Below, piece by piece: positions 47,387 to 55,814 of a DNA stretch of 64,000 bases. Both the position numbers and the translations under genes were made by a program. The stretch is from a virus. The notes beneath the pieces were generated by a model. It was not told the DNA's origin, did not search any database, and was given only the letters and a program-made list of their open reading frames with translations. The stretch spans positions 1-64,000 of IMG/VR virus record IMGVR_UViG_3300033149_004284; one strand, 5' to 3'. How positions within the stretch are numbered: the stretch's first letter is position 1; each line of letters begins with the position of its first letter.

Positions 47387-47415
47387 ATACTAGCCGTTAT
47401 TTCGGAATTTGTCAA
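47387..47415 (-). promoter_or_regulatory. Leftward promoter for the small-terminase unit
   Basis: Minus strand TTGACA (47410-47415), 17-base spacer, TAGTAT (47387-47392). The spacer and -10 contain ATAACGGCTAG, the core of the repeats at 44.1 kb. Confidence 0.75.
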
Positions 47416-47431
47416 GCATACTTGACAATTC
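47405..47431. promoter_or_regulatory. Inverted repeat holding both -35 boxes
   Basis: GAATTTGTCAAG-CATA-CTTGACAATTC: the arms are the -35 regions of the divergent leftward and rightward promoters, with a one-base bulge. A dimeric protein bound here would cover both. Confidence 0.7.
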
Positions 47432-47450
47432 AGAAGTTTGCTGCTAAGAT
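47422..47450 (+). promoter_or_regulatory. Rightward promoter for terminase and late genes
   Basis: TTGACA (47422-47427), 17-base spacer, TAAGAT (47445-47450). Transcription should begin about eight bases before ATG 47465, so the leader is very short; an in-frame ATG at 47480 has GGAG upstream. Confidence 0.75.
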
Positions 47451-47464
47451 AGAGACGAGAAAGA

Positions 47465-48325
47465 ATGGAGACTAAAGGCATGGAGACATCCTGGGACGCT
47501 AAAAGTCCACGCGCAGCCCTTGTTGAAACCTTCCTGACTGGCCTTGGCGAGGAGAAGACCAAGCCCAGGCGAGCTCGTCGGGACTTTGCATACTTCATAG
47601 AATATGTCTTTTCTGATCAGAGAGGAAAGCCCCTCAAGCTTCAGTGGTTCCACAGGCAAATGATCAAATATCTGATGTTTGAGAAGAGGGTGCTGGTACT
47701 CTTGCCGAGATCGTGGGGGAAAAGTACCATAGGCTCAGTAGCCTATCCGGCCTGGCGTCTTGGGGTAAACCGAGACCTCAGAATTATCATAGCATCAAAT
47801 ACTATAACGCAAGCTAAGTGGTGGTTATCTGAGATCGAGAACTTGATGCTCAAGAATGATAACTTTCACGAGGTATTCGGCTTCATGGTTCCCAAGCCTA
47901 GGACGCTTCGCTGGACTGATACCGAGAAGCGAGTACTTGGGCGTTCTCCTTACGCTATGCACTCCTCACTTCTAGCCACGGGCATTGGTAGTGCATTGCT
48001 AGGAGCTAGAGCGGATGTTATCATTGCCGATGATTGTATCGGTGAAAGAGAGGCCATTTCACCTATCCAGCGCAAGCAAGCCTCGACCTGGTTCTGGAAA
48101 GTTCTCCTCAACACGTTAGAGCCTGATGGCCAGGTGGTCGTCCTCGGCTCTCCCTGGGGGCCCAATGACCTCTACAAGGAAATCCAGGAGAGATGGAAGG
48201 ATCTCCCGTCTGAGATGGCTACCTGGCAACGAGGCGACTTCGTTATGCCAGGGGATTATCCCAGCCAAAGTCAACTGCGTAAGATGGAGCGAGAAGGCAG
48301 CCTGGACCCACTGAGGAATGTTTGA
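47465..48325 (+). CDS. Large terminase, ATPase part
   Basis: A 286-aa protein: RRDFAYFIEYVFSDQRGKPL, Walker A-like LLPRSWGKST (79-88), Walker B ARADVIIADD (181-190), coupling motif VVVLGSPWGPNDLY. These are the ATPase motifs of phage TerL. The chain stops at residue 286 after DYPSQSQLRKMEREGSLDPL, where the nuclease domain should begin. A 27-base duplication spans the stop. The nuclease half is encoded separately 0.5 kb downstream. Confidence 0.85.
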   Translation: METKGMETSWDAKSPRAALVETFLTGLGEEKTKPRRARRDFAYFIEYVFSDQRGKPLKLQWFHRQMIKYLMFEKRVLVLLPRSWGKSTIGSVAYPAWRLGVNRDLRIIIASNTITQAKWWLSEIENLMLKNDNFHEVFGFMVPKPRTLRWTDTEKRVLGRSPYAMHSSLLATGIGSALLGARADVIIADDCIGEREAISPIQRKQASTWFWKVLLNTLEPDGQVVVLGSPWGPNDLYKEIQERWKDLPSEMATWQRGDFVMPGDYPSQSQLRKMEREGSLDPLRNV

Positions 48326-48375
48326 TAACTTAGCCCCACTAGAACCTAGACCCACTAGAGAATGTTTGATAACTT
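48305..48375 (+). repeat. Direct repeat spanning the terminase stop
   Basis: A 27-base segment (48305-48331) containing GGAATGTTTGATAACTT recurs at 48349-48375 with three mismatches. A shorter third copy supplies the start codon of the next gene (ATGTTTGAC at 48388). Confidence 0.8.
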
Positions 48376-48387
48376 TGAGGAGGGAAA

Positions 48388-48876
48388 ATGTTTGACGACG
48401 TGATAGTAACTGACAAGTATGGAGCTCCAACAATGAGAGGGGAAGTGACCAGATATGGTCTCGTAACAAAGAATCCTGATGATGTCAGAGGTGGCCTATA
48501 CTGCTGGTATAAGCTAAAAAAGGCAGATGAATTTCTCCTCGCCTACAGGATCGAGGCAAGTAAAAAGCCCGTAGTTGAGCACACAGATGTGGAGGAGTGG
48601 TATCCTGTTACGCTCAGAGAGTCTTTCAAGATAGCAGGAAAAGGGCGATTCATGTTCGAGGAAGGAGAAGGGCCCCATATCTGGTTCAGACTCTCGACGT
48701 TTACCACACCTAACAGGCTGAGGGCCAGGATAGCCGCAGTCAGGTCTGGCTGGCAACGATTCAGGCTTGCAGTTAAGTTTCTAAGAAGACGCCTTCGGGA
48801 AACCCTGGAGATTCTGAAGCCTGTCTATCGAAGAAGTGCCCGTCTCACTAATCCCCTCAGATGGCCTGGATATTAG
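48388..48876 (+). CDS. Protein inserted between terminase halves, 162 aa
   Basis: GAGGAGGG precedes the ATG. TDKYGAPTMRGEVTRYGLVT, FMFEEGEGPHIWFRLSTFTT, then a very basic helical tail (RFRLAVKFLRRRLRETLEIL). No homing-endonuclease motif is seen. It separates the ATPase and nuclease parts of the terminase; whether it is cargo of an insertion or a packaging factor is open. Confidence 0.65.
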   Translation: MFDDVIVTDKYGAPTMRGEVTRYGLVTKNPDDVRGGLYCWYKLKKADEFLLAYRIEASKKPVVEHTDVEEWYPVTLRESFKIAGKGRFMFEEGEGPHIWFRLSTFTTPNRLRARIAAVRSGWQRFRLAVKFLRRRLRETLEILKPVYRRSARLTNPLRWPGY

Positions 48877-49793
48877 GGAGCATCGCCCCGATAGGCTGGG
48901 GGGAAGAGCATTGGAGGTTTATTATCGCTGGCATCTTGATCATACCTGCTCTAACGAACGACTCAGAAGGTAACCAGATCTCGAATTGGCCTGACCGCTG
49001 GCCTCTGAATCGTCTCCTGGCTAAGAAGCAGGAGATTGGTCCCATCCCTTTCTCTAGCCAGTTTATGCTTGATCCCGTTAACTTGGAACACGCATTCCTC
49101 AAACGGGAATGGCTGCAATTCTACCTAGATGAAGACCTTCCTGACCTTATCAACTATATCGGAGTGGACCCGTCACCCTCAGGCAGGCAAGGTACTGACT
49201 ACTTCGCCCTCGCTGTTCTAGGGGTAGATGTTGCCCATGTGGGATATCTCGAATCTGCCTACCGCATCCAAATCGATCCCCTGGAGCAGGCTCAGCGTAT
49301 CCGCATTGAGGCGGGGGTCTGGCATCCAGCTTTAGTCATGGTAGAAGCCGTGGCAGCTCAAGCTCTCTTTACTCGCTATATGCTTCAGGACGTTACCTTT
49401 CCTCTCCGCGAGGGCACGACCAGATTTCCCAAGGAGCTTCGCTATGTCTCAATGTCTCGCTTATTCGCAAGTGGCAGAATCAAGATCAGAGGCAAGCGAA
49501 ACAGTGACGGCGAGATCGTGCCTGCTGACTCTGTTGCCGACTTTGTTGAAGAGTGGGTAGGCTATGCGCCTAAGGGGCCTCGGGACGACACTTTGGATGC
49601 TGTCGAGAAGGCTATTGAGGCCTCTCAGCTAATCTCAGGCAATCCTGTATTCCAGGCATCTCGCCCTGAAAATGTTCCTGTGGGTCGGGGGACGCATCCT
49701 GGACTTGCAAGTGGCGGCAACTTGCTGAGAGGGACCCGAACGCCATTTGGGAACAGGCAGCTGCGCTCGCGGCGATCCCTAGGGAGACGATAG
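48861..49793 (+). CDS. Large terminase, nuclease part
   Basis: A 310-aa protein: NWPDRWPLNRLLAKKQEIGP, PFSSQFMLDPVN, then an RNase H-like nuclease (YIGVDPSPSGRQGTDYFALA with D103, VMVEAVAAQ, GPRDDTLDAVEKAI), as in the C-terminal half of TerL. The start overlaps the 162-aa gene by 16 bases and has no clear ribosome site. It must act with the ATPase part to cut and package DNA. Confidence 0.85.
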   Translation: MAWILGSIAPIGWGEEHWRFIIAGILIIPALTNDSEGNQISNWPDRWPLNRLLAKKQEIGPIPFSSQFMLDPVNLEHAFLKREWLQFYLDEDLPDLINYIGVDPSPSGRQGTDYFALAVLGVDVAHVGYLESAYRIQIDPLEQAQRIRIEAGVWHPALVMVEAVAAQALFTRYMLQDVTFPLREGTTRFPKELRYVSMSRLFASGRIKIRGKRNSDGEIVPADSVADFVEEWVGYAPKGPRDDTLDAVEKAIEASQLISGNPVFQASRPENVPVGRGTHPGLASGGNLLRGTRTPFGNRQLRSRRSLGRR

Positions 49794-49829
49794 GTTTAGC
49801 GAGATACACCTTCTACTGGGAGGAAGACA

Positions 49830-50408
49830 ATGACGAGAATACGTTCCTGGTTCCGAGACACAGTTGAACGAATAGTTGAAGACCATCTTGAGAGTCGCTT
49901 TGTTGAGATGCGTGGCGAGCTCTCCTCGAGTATCAGCCAGACCCAGAACGGCCTAGCTGCCGAGATCAAAGAGCGAGAAGACCGCATTCTGGGCCAATTG
50001 AAGAATACCGAGAAGGCTATCCAGAGACGTCTCAAAGGCCAACTCACCTACTACCTTGAGAAGAAAATCAAGGCTCCTGATATCCTGGTTCAGGAGGAGC
50101 TCCAGCCTGAAATCGGAACTGACTATATCTTGGTAAACCTCGAGGTGAAAAACAACCAGCCTATCATGTTTGGGGGCAATCTGAATCTGGCCAATCTTGG
50201 GCGAGGGGACGCCGTGAATCTCGTCTGTCTTTATACCGATCATAAGGGTTCTGAGTCCACCTTCTTCAGACATGAAATCAGAGGCCCGCTTGATGACCCT
50301 TTCTACATTGTTGAGCCTCAAGTAGTAACTGCGGGAGCGAGAATAGTCTTCCGAGCTCTGCAGGGGCGCTCTCGACCTTTTACTTACTGCTTTTATCGCT
50401 GGATATAG
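49830..50408 (+). CDS. Coiled-coil protein with beta domain, 192 aa
   Basis: Residues 1-85 are a charged coiled coil (ERIVEDHLESRFVEMRGELS, AEIKEREDRILGQLKNTEKA); the rest is a beta-sandwich-like part (GTDYILVNLEVKNNQPIMFG, YIVEPQVVTAGARIVFRA). Between terminase and portal, so a head or neck component is possible. Not recognised. Confidence 0.65.
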   Translation: MTRIRSWFRDTVERIVEDHLESRFVEMRGELSSSISQTQNGLAAEIKEREDRILGQLKNTEKAIQRRLKGQLTYYLEKKIKAPDILVQEELQPEIGTDYILVNLEVKNNQPIMFGGNLNLANLGRGDAVNLVCLYTDHKGSESTFFRHEIRGPLDDPFYIVEPQVVTAGARIVFRALQGRSRPFTYCFYRWI

Positions 50409-50480
50409 TTGTTGCGAATAGACTGATGGCGCAGGGGGCTCTGCTAAGTTGTGATAAGCTGGTCTAAGGAGATATCCATT

Positions 50481-51911
50481 ATGCCGATTTTAGGGCGAAT
50501 TGCAAAGAGACGACTGGTTGAGGCAGCGGTTCCTGTTGACGATACGGCTTCCGATACCTCTCGATGGCGCCGATTGACCGAGAAGGCCCCCAGGAACCTT
50601 TCTGACTACGACCACAAGCGAATGTTAGATATCGCCTTGTATCTCTATCGCTTCAATCCATTAGCCCATCGAGGCGTTGAGATCATGCGAGATTTCGTAG
50701 TGGGCAGTGGCATTCGTATTGAGGCCAAGGACAAATCCATCCAGTCAGTCATAGATAGGTTCTGGAACAATCCCGTTCATAAGATGGATCGCCTGCTGGC
50801 CAGGATAGCCTTCGAGCTCAGTCTCTATGGGGAATTCATATCTCCCGCACTGGTAAACAGGCATAACGGGGATGTCGAGCTGAGTTATATTTCCCCCCTC
50901 CAGGTCAAGGATGTCACTCTCAATCGAGGAAACCTTCTCCTGTTTGATTCAGTCGAGATCATGCCCACTGACATCTCTACCGAATCATCGAAGCTCAAGG
51001 TCATCAACCTAGAGACAGATGTTGAGGCCCACCTCGATCCTGAGGACCCAAACTCGCCCTCCACCTATGGCTATCGAACTGGAGACTGTTTCTACTTCTC
51101 GGTGAACCGAGTAGGGGATGCCAGCCGTGGCCTGAGCGATCTCCTGGCTGTTGCCGATTTCGTAGACAGCCTCGACCAACTTATCTTCAATTCATTGGAA
51201 CGCATGACCCACGAGACAGGCTGGCTCTGGGATATCGAGATGCAGGGGGCCTCAAATGAGCAATGCCAGCAGAAAGTCGCGGAGTTAGAGGCCGCTCCTC
51301 CCCGACCGGGCTCCTTCCTAGTCCACAACGAATGGGTCAAGTGGAACCCCATGAAGATCGGTCTGGAAGCCGAGAACGTCACTGACGAGTCTCTTCTCAT
51401 TCGGAACTATGCCCTGGGTGGCATGGGAGTTCCCGTTCACTTCTTCAGTGAACCGCAAGGAGCAGGTCGTGCTGTCGCTGAGTCCATGGCTGCTCCAGCC
51501 TATCAATCTCTGGAGTCTCGCCAGTCTGAAGTTGAGGGCTTTGTTCGGGAGATTCTGGACTTCGTCATAGACCAGAAACTCGTTCGGAAGATGCTAGACA
51601 GCAACTTGGATCGAAGCTATGATGTGATCATGCCAAAGATTTCCCTCCGCAATCTCCAGCGTACAGGAGGGGCCATGAACAGGACGGCGCAGGCTCTCAA
51701 GACCGCCCAAGACGAAGGTTGGATCGATAGCGAGCAAGGAAAGAAAGTCTTTGTGGCCATGCTGGAGCAACTTGGGCTGGGTGTAGACCTCACTCCTAGC
51801 CAAGAGTTGCCAGGTGTCGCTTCTAGCCAAAGGCTACCGTCTGATGTAGGTTTTAGCCAGGCAGATGTAGGTGTCGCTTCTAGCCAGGAACTGCCCAAGG
51901 AGCTGCGCTGA
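50481..51911 (+). CDS. Portal protein
   Basis: A 476-aa protein with the portal pattern: DIALYLYRFNPLAHRGVEIM, RDFVVGSGIRIEA, ELSLYGEFISPALVNRHNGD, YISPLQVKDV, RNYALGGMGVPVHFF, and a helical C-terminus. AAGGAG nine bases before ATG 50481 decides the start. Portal rings sit at the head vertex and drive packaging. The C-terminal 40 residues repeat VASSQ-LP, from a 17-base DNA duplication near the gene end. Confidence 0.85.
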   Translation: MPILGRIAKRRLVEAAVPVDDTASDTSRWRRLTEKAPRNLSDYDHKRMLDIALYLYRFNPLAHRGVEIMRDFVVGSGIRIEAKDKSIQSVIDRFWNNPVHKMDRLLARIAFELSLYGEFISPALVNRHNGDVELSYISPLQVKDVTLNRGNLLLFDSVEIMPTDISTESSKLKVINLETDVEAHLDPEDPNSPSTYGYRTGDCFYFSVNRVGDASRGLSDLLAVADFVDSLDQLIFNSLERMTHETGWLWDIEMQGASNEQCQQKVAELEAAPPRPGSFLVHNEWVKWNPMKIGLEAENVTDESLLIRNYALGGMGVPVHFFSEPQGAGRAVAESMAAPAYQSLESRQSEVEGFVREILDFVIDQKLVRKMLDSNLDRSYDVIMPKISLRNLQRTGGAMNRTAQALKTAQDEGWIDSEQGKKVFVAMLEQLGLGVDLTPSQELPGVASSQRLPSDVGFSQADVGVASSQELPKELR

Positions 51912-53389
51912 TGCAAATTGGTCTTTTGCTTAGCTCCAAACACCATGCTGAGATGTTAGCATCTGGTAACAAGACCATGCTCATCAGAGCGAGGCGTTTC
52001 TACCGCTATGTCCGCATACCAGTCTACCTGCTGGCTGATCAGAAGTGTTATGCCAAGATGGTTCTTGGGTCTCCCCAAAAAATAGACCTGAGTGGGTTTA
52101 GAGCATTGCGGAGTCAACACAGAGTAACTGAAAAGGAAAGGGAGCAACAGTGGCCTGACGAACTAGACTTCTACAGCTATAAAGTCCAGGTTCTCGAAAC
52201 TTACGATCCGCCTAAGAAGGTTAAGTTCCCTCCCACCTCTCAGGCTTGGGTACGCCATTGGGAATGGTTAGACCGCCCTCCCAAGGAGCTCCATCTTGAG
52301 AAGGTGGCTGACCTAGAACACTATCATCCGTCCAAGATTCCTGACACAGCACGCGGCAGTGCTATCCTCAGGGACGACGCTCGGCTACTCTTGGCCTACT
52401 GGTCGTCAAAACGGTCAGGCAAGGATGTCAAATATACCTACGACCTCTTGGAGCAGAAGTACACAGCCATCCTCCGTGAACTCGTTCGCAGGAGAGCAGC
52501 TCAGTTCAGTCCTCAGAACTATAAGCCTCATGCTAGAGATCTATTTGACAGAGCTGCGCGAACCCTCCAGTTGGAAGGTATTACTGTCCCACTCAGAAAG
52601 AGCTCGCATCTGAAAGGACTCACAGCCCTCCAGAATATGACGGATAAGGAACTCCTGGCTCACCATGACCACTTGCATCAAATGTATGCTGAGGGCAAAG
52701 TGACTAAGGAGAGCATCGTCAATGCTCATATCTTTGCAGTCCAGGCAATGAGACATAGGGGCCTATCTCACAAGATCGAGGATGACCTTGACAGGGAGCT
52801 CCAGGGATCTGCTGCATCACGCCTCGTCCCCTTCGTCATCATAGACTCAATGGTTTGTCAAACTGGCTCTTCTGTCTACGACATCAGGCCCCCTCACGAC
52901 TGCGACTTAGTGATACGCAGCGATGAGGAAGACTCCAAGATGACCGCAGCTATCCTTAAGGCCGTTAACCTCCCTCCATCAACCATCCACCGTATTTATG
53001 AACCCAGAGGCCCCTCCTTTGACTATGTGGCCCTCCTGGATTATGTAGCAGTGCCAGTAGCCTGGAAAGGTACCTGGACGAAGAAGAGCATCCGCCCCGA
53101 GGACATCCCCGAACACTCTTGGGCTATCTATCGGCAGTTGCCTCCTGCCGTCTTAGTCCACGACCCCTTCGTCACTCAAAGCAACAATACTTTCTACGTC
53201 CGAGATGCTCGCCGCAACACTGGCATTGAGATCAAGCTCACCAGGCTGTTAGCGGCTAACCTCTCCTTCCGATGGCGCGGGGAGGACGAAGCCATGGCAG
53301 GAACGCCGCTCTTTAAGTCTTTCCTGATTCCACATATACCTCTGAGGAGGGCCAAAGTCGATGAGCCTTTCTTCCGAAGATACTACTGA
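51911..53389 (+). CDS. ASCH-like plus nucleotidyltransferase-like protein
   Basis: A 492-aa protein coupled to the portal stop. Residues 1-120 look like an ASCH/PUA fold (LLLSSKHHAEMLASGNKTML, IRARRFYRYVRIP, FYSYKVQVLETYDPP). The centre is helical. GSSVYDIRPPHDCDLVIRSD offers a nucleotidyltransferase GS-x(n)-D-x-D motif, followed by YVALLDYVAVPVAWKG. A head-morphogenesis or modifying role is possible; the combination is not one I recognise. Confidence 0.6.
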   Translation: MQIGLLLSSKHHAEMLASGNKTMLIRARRFYRYVRIPVYLLADQKCYAKMVLGSPQKIDLSGFRALRSQHRVTEKEREQQWPDELDFYSYKVQVLETYDPPKKVKFPPTSQAWVRHWEWLDRPPKELHLEKVADLEHYHPSKIPDTARGSAILRDDARLLLAYWSSKRSGKDVKYTYDLLEQKYTAILRELVRRRAAQFSPQNYKPHARDLFDRAARTLQLEGITVPLRKSSHLKGLTALQNMTDKELLAHHDHLHQMYAEGKVTKESIVNAHIFAVQAMRHRGLSHKIEDDLDRELQGSAASRLVPFVIIDSMVCQTGSSVYDIRPPHDCDLVIRSDEEDSKMTAAILKAVNLPPSTIHRIYEPRGPSFDYVALLDYVAVPVAWKGTWTKKSIRPEDIPEHSWAIYRQLPPAVLVHDPFVTQSNNTFYVRDARRNTGIEIKLTRLLAANLSFRWRGEDEAMAGTPLFKSFLIPHIPLRRAKVDEPFFRRYY

Positions 53390-54473
53390 GATTCGTGGTC
53401 TCCTGTATCGAGATAGGCAGACTAAGGTGGCATTAAGGTTTCTCAAAAGGATAAATGTATCCCTAGAAGCCATTAGGCGAAACCTCGCAAGAGCAGAGGA
53501 GGCCCTTGCGGATGAGCCTCTATCTAGCAATGTGAGACTTCTAGCCGGCAAGTTTCTGCTAGCGGAGGAAGACATCCCTCTGGAGGATTTGGGTATTCTG
53601 ACAAAGACTCCAAATCTAGCCAGCATCATCATTCTGAACTACAATACTCTCAAGATCACCTCTGACTGTATCAAAAGCGTTCTAGCCTTGACTGAATACC
53701 CTGCGGAGATGATAGTAGTTGATAACGGCAGCACGGATGGCAGTGTGGCCTGGCTCAAGAAACAGAATTACCTAACTTTGATATCTAACAAGAATAACCG
53801 TGGCTGGACTGCCGCAAACAATCAGGGCATCAGAGTCTCCAAAGGGGCCTACTGCCTGTTACTTAACAGCGATACCATTGTGAGGACAAGGGGCTGGCTC
53901 AAAGCCATGATTCGCCTCGCTCAGCCCCCTGACGTGGCGACGGTCGGGGCCAAGCTTCTTTACCAAGATGGTACCATTCAGCATATAGGGGGCAGCATCC
54001 ACGACGTCAATCCCTTCCATCCCTTTGACGGAGCGCCTGCCGACATTCCCGAATCACTTAAAGTCAGAGAAGTCCCTTTCAACACGGGGGCCTGTCTCCT
54101 TATCAAGAAATCCGTCATCGAGCGGGTGGGCTTACTTGACGAGAAATATGTGTTCGGTTATGGTGATGTGGACTATGGCTTGAGGTGTCTTGAGGCAGGA
54201 TTTAGGAATCTCTACTGTCCATCGTCTATCCTAACTCATCTCTGGGCTTACACTCAGCGAAAAACAGGCAAGTGGATTCCATCTGAGAGCTTTGCCAGGT
54301 ACAAACAGAAGTGGACTGACAAGACGCCCGCTCTCTCTAAAAAGGTTGACATGGATTTCAGGTGGCCTGATTCTGCACAGTATATCAGAAGGACTGGTCC
54401 GGGCAGTCATATAGCAACTATTCGCAAGAAGGAGAGCGCTATGACCTGGGGGGCATTAAATGAAAACCAATGA
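53361..54473 (+). CDS. Family 2 glycosyltransferase 1
   Basis: A 370-aa protein with a helical N-terminal 85 residues, then a GT-A domain: ASIIILNYNTLKITSDCIKS, VVDNGSTDGS, NRGWTAANNQGI, LLLNSDTIV, FNTGACLLIKKSVIERVG, GYGDVDYGLRCLEAGF. These are GT2 motifs for sugar transfer from a nucleotide sugar. GGAGGG precedes the start, which overlaps the upstream gene by 29 bases. First gene of the glycan island. Confidence 0.85.
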   Translation: MSLSSEDTTEIRGLLYRDRQTKVALRFLKRINVSLEAIRRNLARAEEALADEPLSSNVRLLAGKFLLAEEDIPLEDLGILTKTPNLASIIILNYNTLKITSDCIKSVLALTEYPAEMIVVDNGSTDGSVAWLKKQNYLTLISNKNNRGWTAANNQGIRVSKGAYCLLLNSDTIVRTRGWLKAMIRLAQPPDVATVGAKLLYQDGTIQHIGGSIHDVNPFHPFDGAPADIPESLKVREVPFNTGACLLIKKSVIERVGLLDEKYVFGYGDVDYGLRCLEAGFRNLYCPSSILTHLWAYTQRKTGKWIPSESFARYKQKWTDKTPALSKKVDMDFRWPDSAQYIRRTGPGSHIATIRKKESAMTWGALNENQ

Positions 54474-55311
54474 GTTTGAGCCTAAAGTCTTTGTCAAGAA
54501 CGCAAAGGAATCTGGGCAGCAGGTATCTCTAACCATGGTCACCTTTAATCGGTGGAATCTCACTCAGCAGAGTCTCTCTTCCATTTTCGAGCACACTCAT
54601 CTGCCATACATTCTGACTGTTGTCGATAACGGGAGCTGGGACGAGACGAGGGAAAACCTACAGGAACTCAGGCGGTCTGGTAAGATTAACAGATTGATTC
54701 TTCTCCCCGAGAACCGAGGCATTGACATGGGGAAGAACTTCGGCCTGCGAGCTACCCAGGGCCAGGCTAGCTGGTACTGCTGTATCGACAACGATATCAG
54801 AGTCAGTCCCTACTGGCTCAGCTACCTCTGCTATACATCTACTCTCCCTCGCCTTGGCATAATCGGCTGCAATGTTCAGGGATTTGGCACTCCTGGAGGC
54901 CCGAGCTGGTTTACACCCACGCACTGGAAAACTGTGAAAGGAGTTGTCCTAGACAACTGCCCTAATCCAGGTGGAATCTATGTCATCAGTGCAACTACAT
55001 TCGAGAAGCTAGGCTTCTTCGTTGAGAGGGGCCTCTACGGTCTAGGGGACAGCCAATACTACTCACGGGAGTTTCAACATGGCCTCAGAAGCGTCTATGT
55101 GAGAAATGTCGATTGCAGAGAGATACCTGATGAGGACTTTGTGATGGCAGACGGTACGTCGTATAGGACTTTCAAGGCGACTTCTCACAACTCTATGCGT
55201 CAGAAGGTCAGAGAAATGGCATCTCAAGGCATTGATATCCACCCAAAGCATTACGAGACTAGAGTAACGGCCCAAGAAGTTGAGAAGTATACCTGGACGC
55301 CAGAATCATGA
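54460..55311 (+). CDS. Family 2 glycosyltransferase 2
   Basis: A 283-aa protein: VSLTMVTFNRWNLTQQSLSS, TVVDNGSWDET, NRGIDMGKNFGLRA, CCIDNDIRVSPYWLSYL (D-x-D-like), GGIYVISATTFEKLGFF. A GT-A fold glycosyltransferase. Overlaps the preceding gene by 14 bases. Confidence 0.85.
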   Translation: MKTNEFEPKVFVKNAKESGQQVSLTMVTFNRWNLTQQSLSSIFEHTHLPYILTVVDNGSWDETRENLQELRRSGKINRLILLPENRGIDMGKNFGLRATQGQASWYCCIDNDIRVSPYWLSYLCYTSTLPRLGIIGCNVQGFGTPGGPSWFTPTHWKTVKGVVLDNCPNPGGIYVISATTFEKLGFFVERGLYGLGDSQYYSREFQHGLRSVYVRNVDCREIPDEDFVMADGTSYRTFKATSHNSMRQKVREMASQGIDIHPKHYETRVTAQEVEKYTWTPES

Positions 55312-55337
55312 CCTTAGATACTTAGGGGTCCCCAACT

Positions 55338-55814
55338 ATGATTTTAGATGCAGGATCAGGCATGGCATCGAACCCAAGAGCCAACATACTCATGGACAAA
55401 TATCTTCAAGGAGACAGTACCTCTCGTATAACGGGCACTCTTATGATTCGCAAAGGACAGACTATGATTTGTGGTGACCTTGAGGCCATGCCATTTCTGG
55501 ATAAGTCCTTCGACATTGTTATTTGCTCTCAGACGCTCGAACATGTTGATAATCCTGAGAAAGCCTGTGCTGAGTTGGTGCGGGTAGGAAGGAGTGGTTT
55601 CATAACTGCGCCAAACGAGACAGTAGAAAGGCGTCGATATGAGCGTCGCGAGAAGCTCTATCACAAGTGGCTTATCAAGCAACGGGGCACTCACCTCGAC
55701 TTCTATCTCAGAAGTCTCGTTCCAAGCCTCCCGATGATGGAGCATCCTAGCCAGGGCGTGGATATGGCTTGGAAAGGGAGCTTCACTTGGTCAGTGTTCA
55801 GAGAATCGCCATGA
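55338..55814 (+). CDS. SAM-dependent methyltransferase 1 (short)
   Basis: A 158-aa class I methyltransferase starting right at motif I (MILDAGSGMASNPRANILMD), then CGDLEAMPFLDKSFDIVICS and QTLEHVDNPEKACAELVRVG. The N-terminal cap is missing and the ribosome site is weak, so it may be shortened. Probably methylates a sugar in the island's product. Confidence 0.75.
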   Translation: MILDAGSGMASNPRANILMDKYLQGDSTSRITGTLMIRKGQTMICGDLEAMPFLDKSFDIVICSQTLEHVDNPEKACAELVRVGRSGFITAPNETVERRRYERREKLYHKWLIKQRGTHLDFYLRSLVPSLPMMEHPSQGVDMAWKGSFTWSVFRESP

